From the NCBI GenBank assembly GCA_004296145.1, contig SEBM01000002.1, forward strand, positions 1 to 36,415: a DNA stretch of 36,415 nt, in the 5' to 3' direction. Each line of letters starts with the position of its first letter. Within the stretch, counting starts at the first letter, position 1. The position numbers and the translations under genes are program-made. Shown piece by piece: positions 17,197 through 31,605 of the stretch. Source of the stretch: Flavobacterium sp. GTDB lineage: Bacteria; Bacteroidota; Bacteroidia; Flavobacteriales; Flavobacteriaceae. Below the pieces are notes generated by a model. The model was not told where the DNA came from. It was given only the letters and a program-made list of their open reading frames with translations, and did no database searches.

Positions 17197-17892
17197 TTAT
17201 TTTTTTTGATTCAATATCCATTGATAGATTTCGGGTTTTGTTTGATATAAATATTCAATTCCGTGACCTTCATTTTCTAAAGGAGTAAACTTGAAATTTT
17301 TATTGCTTTCGCATGATTCAAGTGCTTTTTCAATTCTTTCCGTTTCGCTAAATGGAATTTTATCATCAGCTGTTCCGTGAAATGCCCAGACCGGAATTTT
17401 GCTCAAATTGCATATTCGGGTTAAATCGCTGTCATTTACACCGCCACAAAGTGGTACAATAGCAGCAAATTTATCGGGAAAATCCAAAGCTGTAATAAAC
17501 GTTCCATAACCTCCCATACTTACTCCGGTTAGATAAATTCGGTCTGTATCAATTCTGTATTTCGAATTTAATTCGGCGTAAAGCGATTCAAACCAATTCT
17601 CTGTTGACCAGTATCTATTATCCGGACATTGTGGAGAAGCTATTATGAAATCGAAATTCTGACCTTTTTCTACTAAATAGGGTAGGCCGTAAATTTTCAA
17701 TTTATTTAAATCATTTCCTTTCTGCGAGCCACCATGTAAATAGATTACAAGAGGATATTTTTTGGTTCCGTTTGCATAATCTTTAGGCAAATACAAAAGA
17801 TAATTGTAAGAAGCTTTTGTTTTGGTTTGCGAATAGGTATTAATTCCAAATATGACAAAAAGAAAAGTCAGGAATTTAATTTTGAAGTTCAT
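17197..17892 (-). CDS. Secreted alpha/beta hydrolase (esterase/prolyl oligopeptidase-like)
   Basis: Signal peptide; PLVIYLHGGSQKGND, nucleophile elbow LTGVSMGGYGTF, FHGTADDKIPF, GHGIEYLY. Confidence 0.85.
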   Translation of the reverse strand: MNFKIKFLTFLFVIFGINTYSQTKTKASYNYLLYLPKDYANGTKKYPLVIYLHGGSQKGNDLNKLKIYGLPYLVEKGQNFDFIIASPQCPDNRYWSTENWFESLYAELNSKYRIDTDRIYLTGVSMGGYGTFITALDFPDKFAAIVPLCGGVNDSDLTRICNLSKIPVWAFHGTADDKIPFSETERIEKALESCESNKNFKFTPLENEGHGIEYLYQTKPEIYQWILNQKK

Positions 17893-17961
17893 ATTAATTT
17901 ATCTAATGATGGAAGAAAATAATTACCTCAAAGTTAACTTCTAAATTCCATTTGATAGAAA

Positions 17962-17999
17962 AAAAGACAAGCAATCTTGGGGAGGACTACTTGTCTTTT
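17962..17999 (-). terminator. Intrinsic terminator after the GH97 gene (minus strand)
   Basis: AAAAGACAAG (17962-17971) / CTTGTCTTTT (17990-17999), followed on the minus strand by a T-run. Confidence 0.8.
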
Positions 18000-18005
18000 A
18001 GGGTG

Positions 18006-22450
<4,445 letters not shown>

Positions 22451-22488
22451 TTGTTTTTACAGTGTTTTTTGTGATTGAATGATTGATT

Positions 22489-23154
22489 TTATGATTGATT
22501 TTTTGTGATTAATGATTCAATAAAGTTTTCATCTATTTGTGTGAAATCTTTAAAAATGAAATCAGCCTCATGTAAAATTGTTTCCTCACCAATTCCAACA
22601 CTTACCATTTCTGCGATATTCGCTGCCTGAATTCCGGCAACAGAATCTTCAAATACAATTGAATTTTTTGGATCAATATTTAAGAATTGAGCCGCTTTTA
22701 AGAAAACTTCAGGATCCGGTTTTGCGTTTGTAACGTCGTTTCCATCAACAATCACATCGAAATACGAAATGATACCTGTTTTTTCTAAAATAGGTCTTGC
22801 ATTTTTACTGGCAGAACCCAATGCAATTCCCTGGTTTTTATCTTTTAATAGTTTTAGAATTTTAGCAACTCCTGGAAGAATCTCACTTTCATCCATGTCA
22901 ACCAAATAAGATAAGTAATCTTCATTTTTCTGGATCAGCCATTTGTCTTTATCTTCCTGAGAAGCTTCAACATTTCCTAATCCAAGAATTATATCTAAAG
23001 AACGAACACGACTTACGCCTTTTAGTAATTCGTTGTCTTCGTGTGTAAAGTTTATGTTTAAAGACTGAGCAATTTTCTGCCAGGCTAAAAAGTGATATTT
23101 GGCAGTGTCTACGATTACGCCGTCAAGATCGAATATGAATGCTTTTTTAGTCAT
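22489..23154 (-). CDS. pgmB: Beta-phosphoglucomutase (HAD superfamily)
   Basis: KKAFIFDLDGVIVDTAKYHFLAWQKIA; LLKGVSRVRSLDIIL; ALGSASKNARPIL; VFEDSVAGIQAA; ATGACTAA overlap with the upstream MFS stop supports the start at 23154. Confidence 0.93.
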   Translation of the reverse strand: MTKKAFIFDLDGVIVDTAKYHFLAWQKIAQSLNINFTHEDNELLKGVSRVRSLDIILGLGNVEASQEDKDKWLIQKNEDYLSYLVDMDESEILPGVAKILKLLKDKNQGIALGSASKNARPILEKTGIISYFDVIVDGNDVTNAKPDPEVFLKAAQFLNIDPKNSIVFEDSVAGIQAANIAEMVSVGIGEETILHEADFIFKDFTQIDENFIESLITKNQS

Positions 23155-24667
23155 GAATTTCAATTTTAGTTCTGCTATTTACTCGAAGGGTCAATAATCC
23201 TGCGAAAATCATTGATACACCACCAATAATTAAGGCGTAAATAGGCTCATTATGGAAGAATTGTTTGATTACAAATCCTAAAATGGTCGCTGCTACAATT
23301 TGTGGAATTACTACGAAGAAGTTGAAAACTCCCATATAATACCCCATTTTTGCTGCTGGTAAAGCACCAGATAACATGGCGTAAGGCATAGATAAAATAC
23401 TTGCCCATGCGATACCAACTCCTAACATTGGGAGTATCAACATTTGTTTATCACCAATAAAATAGATAGAAATTAAACCAACACCTCCAGCACATAAGGC
23501 CAGTAAATGTGTTGCTCTAACGCCTACTTTTTTTGCAACGACAGGCAATAAAAAAGCAACTGCAGCGGCAATACCGTTATAAACTGTAAATAAAACTGAA
23601 ACCCAGTCAGCAGCGTCATTGTATACTTTTGAAGTAGTATCTGTTGTACCAAAAATGTGTTGTGTTACAGCTTGTGTAGTATAAATCCACATAGAGAAAA
23701 GTGCAAACCAAGAGAAAAACTGAACCCATGCCAATTTTTTCATTGTTTTTGGCATATTCAATAAATCGGTCATAATGATAGTGAAACCGTTATGAACTTT
23801 TTGATTTCTTAATTGTGAAGCAATGATGAATAAAACTCCCATGAAAACTAATCCGATGAAGAGAATGTAAAGTTCTTTCGCTAAACTGTTTTCAAAAATT
23901 AAAAAAGAAACTAAAGCACCAACCGAAGCCAATAATAAACCTAAAAACAATTGTCTTTTGATATTGCTTTTGGATTCATTTTCTGGTTCTATGATTAAAT
24001 CTTCTTTCCCTTTTTTGCTTTCTGTTTCAAAAGCATGAAGCTCTTCAGGAGTATATTCTTTTGTTTTGAAAACCGTCCATAGTACAGAAAGTAAGAAAGC
24101 TACTCCACCAATATAAAATGACCATTTTACAGAATCAGGAATAATTCCTTCAGGAGCAGTATTACTTACGCCAAAAACATTTGAGAAAAGATAAGGTAAA
24201 ACAGAACCCACAACAGCTCCGGTTCCGATAAAGAAACTTTGCATTGCAAAACCTAATGTTCGCTGTTTTTCGGGTAAATTATCTCCAACAAATGCGCGGA
24301 AAGGTTCCATAGAAACATTTATCGAGGCATCCATGATCCATAAAGTTCCAGCTGCAATCCATAAAGTTGGAGAGTTGGGCATAATAAATAAGGCGATAGA
24401 AGACAAAATTGCCCCAACTAAAAAATACGGACGACGTCTTCCTAAACGAGTCCAGGTTCTGTCACTAAAATAACCAATTATAGGCTGAATAATTAAACCA
24501 GAAACAGGAGCTGCAATCCATAAAATAGGGATTTCGTCAATTTTAGCACCTAGGGTTTCAAAAATTCTTGAGGTATTTGCGTTTTGCAGTGCAAAACCAA
24601 ATTGTATTCCTAAGAAACCGAAACTCATGTTCCAAATTTCCCAGAAACTTAATTTACGCTTTTCCAT
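23147..24667 (-). CDS. MFS sugar (maltose) transporter, SLC45/GPH-like
   Basis: 12-TM protein; SFGFLGIQFGFALQNANTSRIFETLGA; RTWTRLGRRRPYFLVGAI; operon with GH65 and pgmB. Confidence 0.88.
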   Translation of the reverse strand: MEKRKLSFWEIWNMSFGFLGIQFGFALQNANTSRIFETLGAKIDEIPILWIAAPVSGLIIQPIIGYFSDRTWTRLGRRRPYFLVGAILSSIALFIMPNSPTLWIAAGTLWIMDASINVSMEPFRAFVGDNLPEKQRTLGFAMQSFFIGTGAVVGSVLPYLFSNVFGVSNTAPEGIIPDSVKWSFYIGGVAFLLSVLWTVFKTKEYTPEELHAFETESKKGKEDLIIEPENESKSNIKRQLFLGLLLASVGALVSFLIFENSLAKELYILFIGLVFMGVLFIIASQLRNQKVHNGFTIIMTDLLNMPKTMKKLAWVQFFSWFALFSMWIYTTQAVTQHIFGTTDTTSKVYNDAADWVSVLFTVYNGIAAAVAFLLPVVAKKVGVRATHLLALCAGGVGLISIYFIGDKQMLILPMLGVGIAWASILSMPYAMLSGALPAAKMGYYMGVFNFFVVIPQIVAATILGFVIKQFFHNEPIYALIIGGVSMIFAGLLTLRVNSRTKIEIHD

Positions 24668-24690
24668 TATCGTAATTTGAAAAATTATAC

Positions 24691-24709
24691 GATAAGCGCT
24701 TTGCTTATC
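24691..24709. promoter_or_regulatory. Palindrome GATAAGC-N5-GCTTATC upstream of the maltose transporter operon (candidate operator)
   Basis: On the minus strand TTG-N19-TATAATTTTT flanks the palindrome, matching the spacing of a Bacteroidota -33/-7 promoter. Confidence 0.6.
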
Positions 24710-24792
24710 AAAACTTACTGTTTTTTCGAAGTAAAAGTAAAAGCCTTGACGGGCGTAAAAGTATAAATTATTTTTTTATTAATGCTAACAAA

Positions 24793-24819
24793 AAAGCCAT
24801 AAATATTAATTATGGCTTT
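24793..24819 (-). terminator. Intrinsic terminator after the lacI-type gene (minus strand)
   Basis: AAAGCCATAA (24793-24802) / TTATGGCTTT (24810-24819), followed on the minus strand by TTTGTTAGC. Confidence 0.75.
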
Positions 24820-24842
24820 AGAAAGTGTTGATTTTAAGAAAA

Positions 24843-25874
24843 TTAGTCAGTAGATTCTCTTTTTATAAGATGGGTTTCTATTACTTCTGTGGTGTAATTT
24901 TCATTTTCTTCTTCATCGTCGTCATGTTCGGCTTCGAGTCTTTCGATCAGCATTTTAGCTGCTTTATTTCCCATTTTTTCACCGCTTTGGCTTACTGTTG
25001 TAATACTTGGAGTTGAATATTTAGAAATAATTCCGTCGGTAAAAGCAATTACGGCCAAATCTTCTGGAACTTTAAGGCCCATTTTTGACGCAGTTTTGAT
25101 AATTGTCACCGCAAAAAGTTCATTTACAGCAAAAACAGCATCAAAAGCTCTGGCATGTAGAAGTTCGCTGATTGTGATTTCGCAGGTATCTACGTCTTCA
25201 ATTTTTATAATTAAATCTTCGTTGAAAGGTAATCCGTTGTCTAATAATGCTTTTTCATAACCATCTGTTCGCAATTTCCCAACACTTACATAATCTACGG
25301 TTGTTACTAAAGCTATTTTTTTTCGTCCGTTATCAATTAAACTCTGAACGGCTTCGTATGCTGCGGCTTTATCATCAATAATAACTTTATCACATAAAAT
25401 ATCGTTGGTTACGCGATCGAACATTACAACCGGCATTCCTTGATTGATGACTTCGGTAATGTGGTGAAAATCACCTTTGTACTGCGTTTCTTTAGAAAGA
25501 GACATGATAAAACCATCGATACTTCCGTTGGCTAACATCTCCATATTTAAAACTTCTTTATCAAAAGAATCATCAGATAAACAGATGACAACGCTATAAC
25601 CATTTTCGTTGGCAACCTGCTCAATTCCGTTGATTACGGTAGAGAAAAAATAATGTACAATTTCGGGAATAATGATACCGATACTTTTAGTTTTTCGGTT
25701 TTTTAAACTAAGGGCAATATTGTTGGGTTTATAGTTATAAAACTTCGCAAAAGCCTGCACTTTTAAGCGTGTTTCTTCTCCAATTTCGAGACTGTTTCTG
25801 AGTGATTTTGAGACAGTTGAAATTGACACGTCTAGTTCTTTTGCAATCTGTTTTAGAGTTATTTTACGTTTCAT
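24843..25874 (-). CDS. LacI-family transcriptional regulator
   Basis: ITLKQIAKELDVSISTVSKSLRNSLEIGEETRLKVQAFAKFYNYKPNNIALSLKNRKTKSIGIIIPEI; periplasmic-binding-like domain. Confidence 0.95.
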   Translation of the reverse strand: MKRKITLKQIAKELDVSISTVSKSLRNSLEIGEETRLKVQAFAKFYNYKPNNIALSLKNRKTKSIGIIIPEIVHYFFSTVINGIEQVANENGYSVVICLSDDSFDKEVLNMEMLANGSIDGFIMSLSKETQYKGDFHHITEVINQGMPVVMFDRVTNDILCDKVIIDDKAAAYEAVQSLIDNGRKKIALVTTVDYVSVGKLRTDGYEKALLDNGLPFNEDLIIKIEDVDTCEITISELLHARAFDAVFAVNELFAVTIIKTASKMGLKVPEDLAVIAFTDGIISKYSTPSITTVSQSGEKMGNKAAKMLIERLEAEHDDDEEENENYTTEVIETHLIKRESTD

Positions 25875-26109
25875 GCTTTTAATTGAAAAAAATCTAATTA
25901 ATAATAAAGGTATCTAATATTTTTAGAATTGATAATTTTTGACTGAAAAGATTACAAAATGTAGAAAGTTTTCAACACTACCACGTTTTCGTAACGCATA
26001 ATAATTTGTGTCTGGTCGGGCATGTTAATAAATTGATAATTTTGGAATTCGAAGTAAAATTAAAAACTTAACTAACAATCACAAACTCAAACTAATTTAA
26101 ACAAAAAGT

Positions 26110-29085
26110 ATGAAAACAATTTACAAAAAGTTGTTATTTTTATTCCTATTGTTGCCGTTCACTGTGTTAGCTCAAAACACTGTAAGCGGGACTGTTGTCG
26201 ATAAAGCAACAGGTCAGCCAATACCAGGGGTAAATGTAAGTGTGCAAGGTGCTCCAGGCGGAACATCTACAGGATTTGATGGTATTTACCAACTATCAAA
26301 TGTTAAGAATGGTAATAAAATTGTTGTTTCTTTTATTGGTTACAAAACTACAACGATTGATTTTAATGGACAGAAAACATTAAATGTAACTTTAGAGGAA
26401 GATACTAATCAACTTAAGGAAGTTGTAGTACAAGTAGGTTATGGAACTGTTAAGAAAAAAGACGCAACAGGATCTGTATCACAAATTTCTGCTAAAGAAT
26501 TTAACAAAGGTATAAATGTAACTCCGGAAAGTTTAATTAGCGGCCGTATTTCAGGTGTTAATGTAACAGGAGGAGGAGCTCCAGGTGCAAAAGCAGATAT
26601 TAGAATCCGTGGAGGATCTTCTTTAAATGCGTCGAATGAGCCATTGATTGTATTAGACGGTCTTCCGTTAAGTAATACTAAGCCAGAAGGATCTACAAGT
26701 ATTTTGTCTACAATTGATCCTAATGATATTGAGTCGTTTACAGTTCTTAAAGACGCTTCTGCTGCTGCAATCTACGGATCTCGTGCTGCAAATGGTGTTA
26801 TCGTTATTACGACTAAAAAAGGAACAAAAGGTGCTGTTAAAGTAAACTTTAGTTCTCAGGTAGGTATCAATACGGTTGCTAATACAGTAGATGTAATGAG
26901 TGCAAGTCAATACCGCCAATTAGTAAATACGAAAGGTTCAACTGCTCAACAAGCATTATTAGGAAATGCTAATACAAACTGGCAGGATGAAATTTTCCAT
27001 ACAGCATTAACAACAAACAACAATATCTCTGTAAGTGGTTCACTATTTAACAAGTTACCAGTACGTTTATCTGTTGGAAATGTTGATAATCCTGGAATCT
27101 TAAGAAATACTTCTTTTGAAAGAACTACGACATCGTTATCGTTAAATCCGGTTTTATTTGATAATCATTTAAAAATTGATATTAGCGGAAACCTTTCTTT
27201 CGGGAAGAATAGATTTCAAGATGAAGGAGCTGTCATAGGAAGTGCAATTGGTTTTGATCCAACACAGTCAGTTTATGAAGCAGGTTCTCGTTATGATGGA
27301 TATTTCGAATGGTTAGAGCCAACAGGAAACCTACCTTTATTACCGGCAAGAAATCCTGTTGCAAGATTAAATCAGGATGAAAGAAGAGCAACTTCTACAA
27401 GAAAATGGGGTAACATTAGATTAGACTACAAATTTCATTTCTTTGAAGATTTAAGAGCGGTTGTAGAAGCTGGTATTGATAGATTTGATAGTAGCGGTTA
27501 CACTGAAGTAAGCACTCAAAGTGCATTAGGATATCAGCCAAAAGCTTTTACTGATGCGGCTTATGTAAACTTAGGAAACTACTCTAGTTATACAGATGCA
27601 CTTCAAAACAAAAACTTAAATGCTTATTTTAATTATACTAAAGATTTAGGAAAAATTAAAGTTGATGCAACAGCTGGTTATAACTACCAATTGTTTCAAA
27701 GAGAAAAATATCAATCTGGAGAGACAAGACAACCAAATCCTAACGAGGATGTTACTACAGAACCGGATGTAAATTTACAATCGTTTTTTGGACGTTTGAA
27801 TTTAGGTTATGATAGTAGATATTTATTGACTTTAAATTACAGAAGAGACGGAACTTCTCGTTTTTCTGAAGATAACAGATGGGGTAATTTTGGTGGAGCT
27901 GCTTTTGCATGGAATCTTTCTGAAGAAGCTTTCTTGAAAGGAAATGAAACACTTTCAACTTTAAAATTAAGAGTTGGTTACGGTACAACCGGTCAGCAGG
28001 ATATTTCTGCTCAATATGATTATTTACGCAGGGTAACTATTGGAACAATCAATTCTCAGTATGTTTTTGGTAACACTATTTATTCAACAGCGAGACCAGA
28101 AGGTTACAACCCGGATATTAAATGGGAAGAATTAGCGGAAGCTAACATTGGTATTGATTACGGATTTTTAAACGACAGAATTACAGGATCAGTTAACTAC
28201 TTTGATAAAAAATCAACTGATTTATTAGCAGATATTGCAGTTCCTGATGGTGCTAATATTAGAAATCAAGGTTTCTTTAATATTGGTAGTGTAAGAACAA
28301 AAGGAGTTGAGTTTAGTATTGCTTCTGACATTGTTAAAAATGATAATTTGACTTGGAATGTAGCTTTCAACACAACTTATATTGATCAGGAAATATCAGA
28401 ATTAGGAACTACAGTTCCAGGTTTTCAAGGTTATTTGACCGGAGACAATATAGCGGGTGGAAATGGAAATAAAATCCAGATTAACTCAGTAGGATATGCA
28501 CCAAATTCATTTTTTGTTTACGAACAATTATATGATGCAAACAAAAGACCAATCGCAGGAGCTTATGTAGATAGAAATGCAGATGGAAAAATTGATGCAG
28601 GTGACCGTTACAGAGCTGGTAAAACTGCTCCGGATTATACTTTTGGTTTATTTTCTACTTTAAACTACAAAAAGTTTGATTTTACAATGAACTGGAGAGC
28701 AAGTGTTGGAAACAAAATTTTTGACAACGTAAGTTCTAATTTAGGATATTCTGATGCAGGTTTGAGAAGACAAACAGATTTGTCTAACGTAAGTTCAGAT
28801 TATTTTAATACAGGCTTTACTTTTGAAGATAACGGAACACAACGTTACTTATCTGACTATTTTATTAAAGATGCTTCTTTTATAAAGTTAGATAACGTTA
28901 CACTTGGATATACTTTTGATAAAACAATCATTAAAGCAGCTTCTTTAAGATTTACAGCTGGTGTTCAAAATGTTTTCATTCTTACGAAGTACAATGGATT
29001 AGATCCTGAGAAATTCAACGGAATTGATAATAATGTTTACCCAAGAGCAAGAACTTTCTTGTTTGGAGTTAATGCCAATTTCTAA
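26110..29085 (+). CDS. susC: SusC/RagA-family TonB-linked outer membrane protein
   Basis: Signal peptide, CarboxypepD_reg-like domain, TonB-box-like LKEVVVQVGYG, plug domain RIRGGSSLNASNEPLIVLDGLPLS...DASAAAIYGSRAANGVIVITTKKG. Confidence 0.96.
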   Translation: MKTIYKKLLFLFLLLPFTVLAQNTVSGTVVDKATGQPIPGVNVSVQGAPGGTSTGFDGIYQLSNVKNGNKIVVSFIGYKTTTIDFNGQKTLNVTLEEDTNQLKEVVVQVGYGTVKKKDATGSVSQISAKEFNKGINVTPESLISGRISGVNVTGGGAPGAKADIRIRGGSSLNASNEPLIVLDGLPLSNTKPEGSTSILSTIDPNDIESFTVLKDASAAAIYGSRAANGVIVITTKKGTKGAVKVNFSSQVGINTVANTVDVMSASQYRQLVNTKGSTAQQALLGNANTNWQDEIFHTALTTNNNISVSGSLFNKLPVRLSVGNVDNPGILRNTSFERTTTSLSLNPVLFDNHLKIDISGNLSFGKNRFQDEGAVIGSAIGFDPTQSVYEAGSRYDGYFEWLEPTGNLPLLPARNPVARLNQDERRATSTRKWGNIRLDYKFHFFEDLRAVVEAGIDRFDSSGYTEVSTQSALGYQPKAFTDAAYVNLGNYSSYTDALQNKNLNAYFNYTKDLGKIKVDATAGYNYQLFQREKYQSGETRQPNPNEDVTTEPDVNLQSFFGRLNLGYDSRYLLTLNYRRDGTSRFSEDNRWGNFGGAAFAWNLSEEAFLKGNETLSTLKLRVGYGTTGQQDISAQYDYLRRVTIGTINSQYVFGNTIYSTARPEGYNPDIKWEELAEANIGIDYGFLNDRITGSVNYFDKKSTDLLADIAVPDGANIRNQGFFNIGSVRTKGVEFSIASDIVKNDNLTWNVAFNTTYIDQEISELGTTVPGFQGYLTGDNIAGGNGNKIQINSVGYAPNSFFVYEQLYDANKRPIAGAYVDRNADGKIDAGDRYRAGKTAPDYTFGLFSTLNYKKFDFTMNWRASVGNKIFDNVSSNLGYSDAGLRRQTDLSNVSSDYFNTGFTFEDNGTQRYLSDYFIKDASFIKLDNVTLGYTFDKTIIKAASLRFTAGVQNVFILTKYNGLDPEKFNGIDNNVYPRARTFLFGVNANF

Positions 29086-29121
29086 TAGTAGACTGAAATC
29101 AAAAATTTAAAAATAAACAAA

Positions 29122-30747
29122 ATGAAAATATCATTTAAATATATATCTTATTTTTTCCTATTCGTTTTAGGATTAAGTATGACGCTTACCTCGTGTACGG
29201 ACGATTTAAACGTGACACCAAAGGATGATGATGAGTTTTTATCTGAGACATTCTTTCAAGATCCGGCATCTTATAAACAAGTATTAGCTAAATTATACGC
29301 TGGCTTGTATGTGGGAGGAAATGATGGTGATGGAGATGCTTCAATACCTGGAAGAAACCCGGATATTTCAGGACTTGGTGGTGACTTTAGCAGTTACTTA
29401 AGATTGCTTTTTGTTACACAGGAATTTTCTACAGATGAAGCTATTATTGCTTGGGCAGATGGTACTTTACCAACGATAAACGCGCAAACATGGGCTCCTG
29501 CTAATGAATTTTTAGAAGGGACATTCTCAAGAGCGTTTTATCATATTAGTGTAGCTAATGAGTTTTTAAGACAAACTACTGATGAGAAATTAACAGCAAG
29601 AGGTGTTGATGCAAACTTAAAAGCCGAAATCGCTACATTTAGAGCTGAAGCTCGTTTTTTAAGAGCGTTTTCTTATTATAACCTAATGGATTTGTTTGGA
29701 AATGTGCCAATTACTACAGAAAATGATCCTGTTGGATTCTATTATCCGGTACAAAAATCAAGAGCAGAAGTTTTTGCTTTTGTTGAATCTGAATTGAAAG
29801 ATTTAGATAATAGTTTGGCGGCTTCAAAAAGTAATGAATATGGTAGAGTAGATAAAACGGCTGCTAAATTTTTATTGGCACAAATTTATTTAAATTCTAA
29901 AGTATATACAGGAGTTGATAGAAATAATGACGCTGCTACAATGTGTAGTGAAGTTATTAATTCAGGATATACTTTCGCAAATGTTCCTTACCGTTATTTA
30001 TTCTCTGCTGACAACAACAGAAATGGTGCTCAGTCAGAATTTATTTTCCCAATTGTTGGTGATGGTAACGCAATCAGAGCTACTGGTGGAGGAATGAGTT
30101 TTATTATGCACGCTTCTATTGGAGGTAGTATGAATGCTGCATCAAGAGGTATGGATGGTGGATGGCAGGGAATCAGAACTCGTAGAGAGTTTGTAAATCT
30201 TTTCCCTGACGAAACAGCAACTGCTGATAACAGAGGAACATTTTATGTTGATGGTCAATCAAAAAACATTAACAATGTTGGAACTTTTACAGATGGTTAT
30301 GCGGTAACAAAATACATCAATAAGAATGCAGATGGTTCTGCAGCTCAAAGAAATGATATTCCGGATATTGATTTCCCAATGTTCAGATTAACTGATGCTT
30401 ATTTAATGTATGCAGAAGCAACTCTTAGAGGAGCGAGTACAGGAAACATTAATACAGCTTTAGGTTATATTAATCAAATTAGAACCAGAGCAAATGCACA
30501 AACAATTACACTTCCTGAGTTAACACTTGATTTTATCTTAGATGAAAGAGGAAGAGAATTGTTTTGGGAATGTCACAGAAGAACGGATTTAATTCGTTTT
30601 GGAAAATTCACAGGAGGATCTAAAATCTGGCAGTGGAAAGGTGGTTCTATCAATGGGAATTCTACAGAGTCTTACAGAGACCTTATGCCAATTCCTGCAA
30701 GAAACATTCAGGCGAACCCAACATTAAAGCAAAACACTGGATACTAA
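29122..30747 (+). CDS. susD: SusD/RagB-family nutrient-binding outer membrane lipoprotein
   Basis: Lipobox TSC, RAEARFLRAFSYYNLMDLFGNVPI, C-terminal DERGRELFWECHRRTDLIRFGKF. Confidence 0.95.
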   Translation: MKISFKYISYFFLFVLGLSMTLTSCTDDLNVTPKDDDEFLSETFFQDPASYKQVLAKLYAGLYVGGNDGDGDASIPGRNPDISGLGGDFSSYLRLLFVTQEFSTDEAIIAWADGTLPTINAQTWAPANEFLEGTFSRAFYHISVANEFLRQTTDEKLTARGVDANLKAEIATFRAEARFLRAFSYYNLMDLFGNVPITTENDPVGFYYPVQKSRAEVFAFVESELKDLDNSLAASKSNEYGRVDKTAAKFLLAQIYLNSKVYTGVDRNNDAATMCSEVINSGYTFANVPYRYLFSADNNRNGAQSEFIFPIVGDGNAIRATGGGMSFIMHASIGGSMNAASRGMDGGWQGIRTRREFVNLFPDETATADNRGTFYVDGQSKNINNVGTFTDGYAVTKYINKNADGSAAQRNDIPDIDFPMFRLTDAYLMYAEATLRGASTGNINTALGYINQIRTRANAQTITLPELTLDFILDERGRELFWECHRRTDLIRFGKFTGGSKIWQWKGGSINGNSTESYRDLMPIPARNIQANPTLKQNTGY

Positions 30748-30764
30748 TTTTATAAAACATTCAA

Positions 30765-31586
30765 ATGAAAAATATATATAAAATTTTAATCGCATTTATT
30801 GGTGTACTTGCGATCTCATGTAATGCTGATGATGTAGAAAACAGACCTGTTATTGCTGTAGGAACTGCTCCGGTATTATTAACACCACAAGACGGTTTCA
30901 GTATTGTGCTTTCAAAGGAAACTGAGAAACAAATTGCTACAACTGTTACATGGGACAAAGCAACCTATGTTGGAAGTGCTGTAATAGTAAACTATACAAT
31001 TCAAATTGCAAAAGCAGGAACTGATTTTAAAAGTCCAATGACGGTATCGAGTACTACTGCAGTTTCAAAGGCATTAACAGTAGAAGAACTAAACTCTGCA
31101 TTGGTTAATGGAGGGTTTATTGAGAAAGAAGTAAACGATGTGGAGTTACGTATTAAGGCTGTAATAGGTGCTGACGGGCTTCCGCAATATTCAGATTCAA
31201 TTACTTTTAAAGCGACTCCTTATCACGCGCCATTAGCTAGTTCTCACTGGTTAGTTGGAGGTGCAACTCCTGGCGGATGGTCATGGGATGGAGATGCTGA
31301 AACTGAATTTCCTCTTGTTAGCGGACAAACAAAAATCTATCAGGTAAGTCTTGTTCTTAAAAATGGAGAAGCTTTTAGAGAGTTTTTAAAGAACGACTTT
31401 ACAAGCGGAGGCAACTGGGGAGGAGATAATAGTCATAACTTTGAGTATTACGCTAACGCTGGTTATGTAATTGACTCAGAATTGGTAAATGCAAATGATG
31501 GAGATAAAAACTTCAAATATACCGGACCAACCGGACTTAGAGTTTTAAAAATTGACAACGTTGCAAAAACTATAACATTAGATTAA
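30765..31586 (+). CDS. SusE/SusF-like outer membrane starch-binding lipoprotein
   Basis: Lipobox ISC-NADD; SusE-like N-domain (APVLLTPQDGFSIVLSKETEKQIATTVTWDKATY); position directly after susD. Confidence 0.88.
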   Translation: MKNIYKILIAFIGVLAISCNADDVENRPVIAVGTAPVLLTPQDGFSIVLSKETEKQIATTVTWDKATYVGSAVIVNYTIQIAKAGTDFKSPMTVSSTTAVSKALTVEELNSALVNGGFIEKEVNDVELRIKAVIGADGLPQYSDSITFKATPYHAPLASSHWLVGGATPGGWSWDGDAETEFPLVSGQTKIYQVSLVLKNGEAFREFLKNDFTSGGNWGGDNSHNFEYYANAGYVIDSELVNANDGDKNFKYTGPTGLRVLKIDNVAKTITLD

Positions 31587-31605
31587 TTTTTAATGTAAAT
31601 ATTGG

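Noticed and set aside
27755-27988. 77-aa minus-strand ORF antisense to susC
   Set aside because: Antisense in a clear SusC coding region; no domain evidence. The same applies to 26668-26919, 33084-33275 and the other short antisense ORFs in the track.
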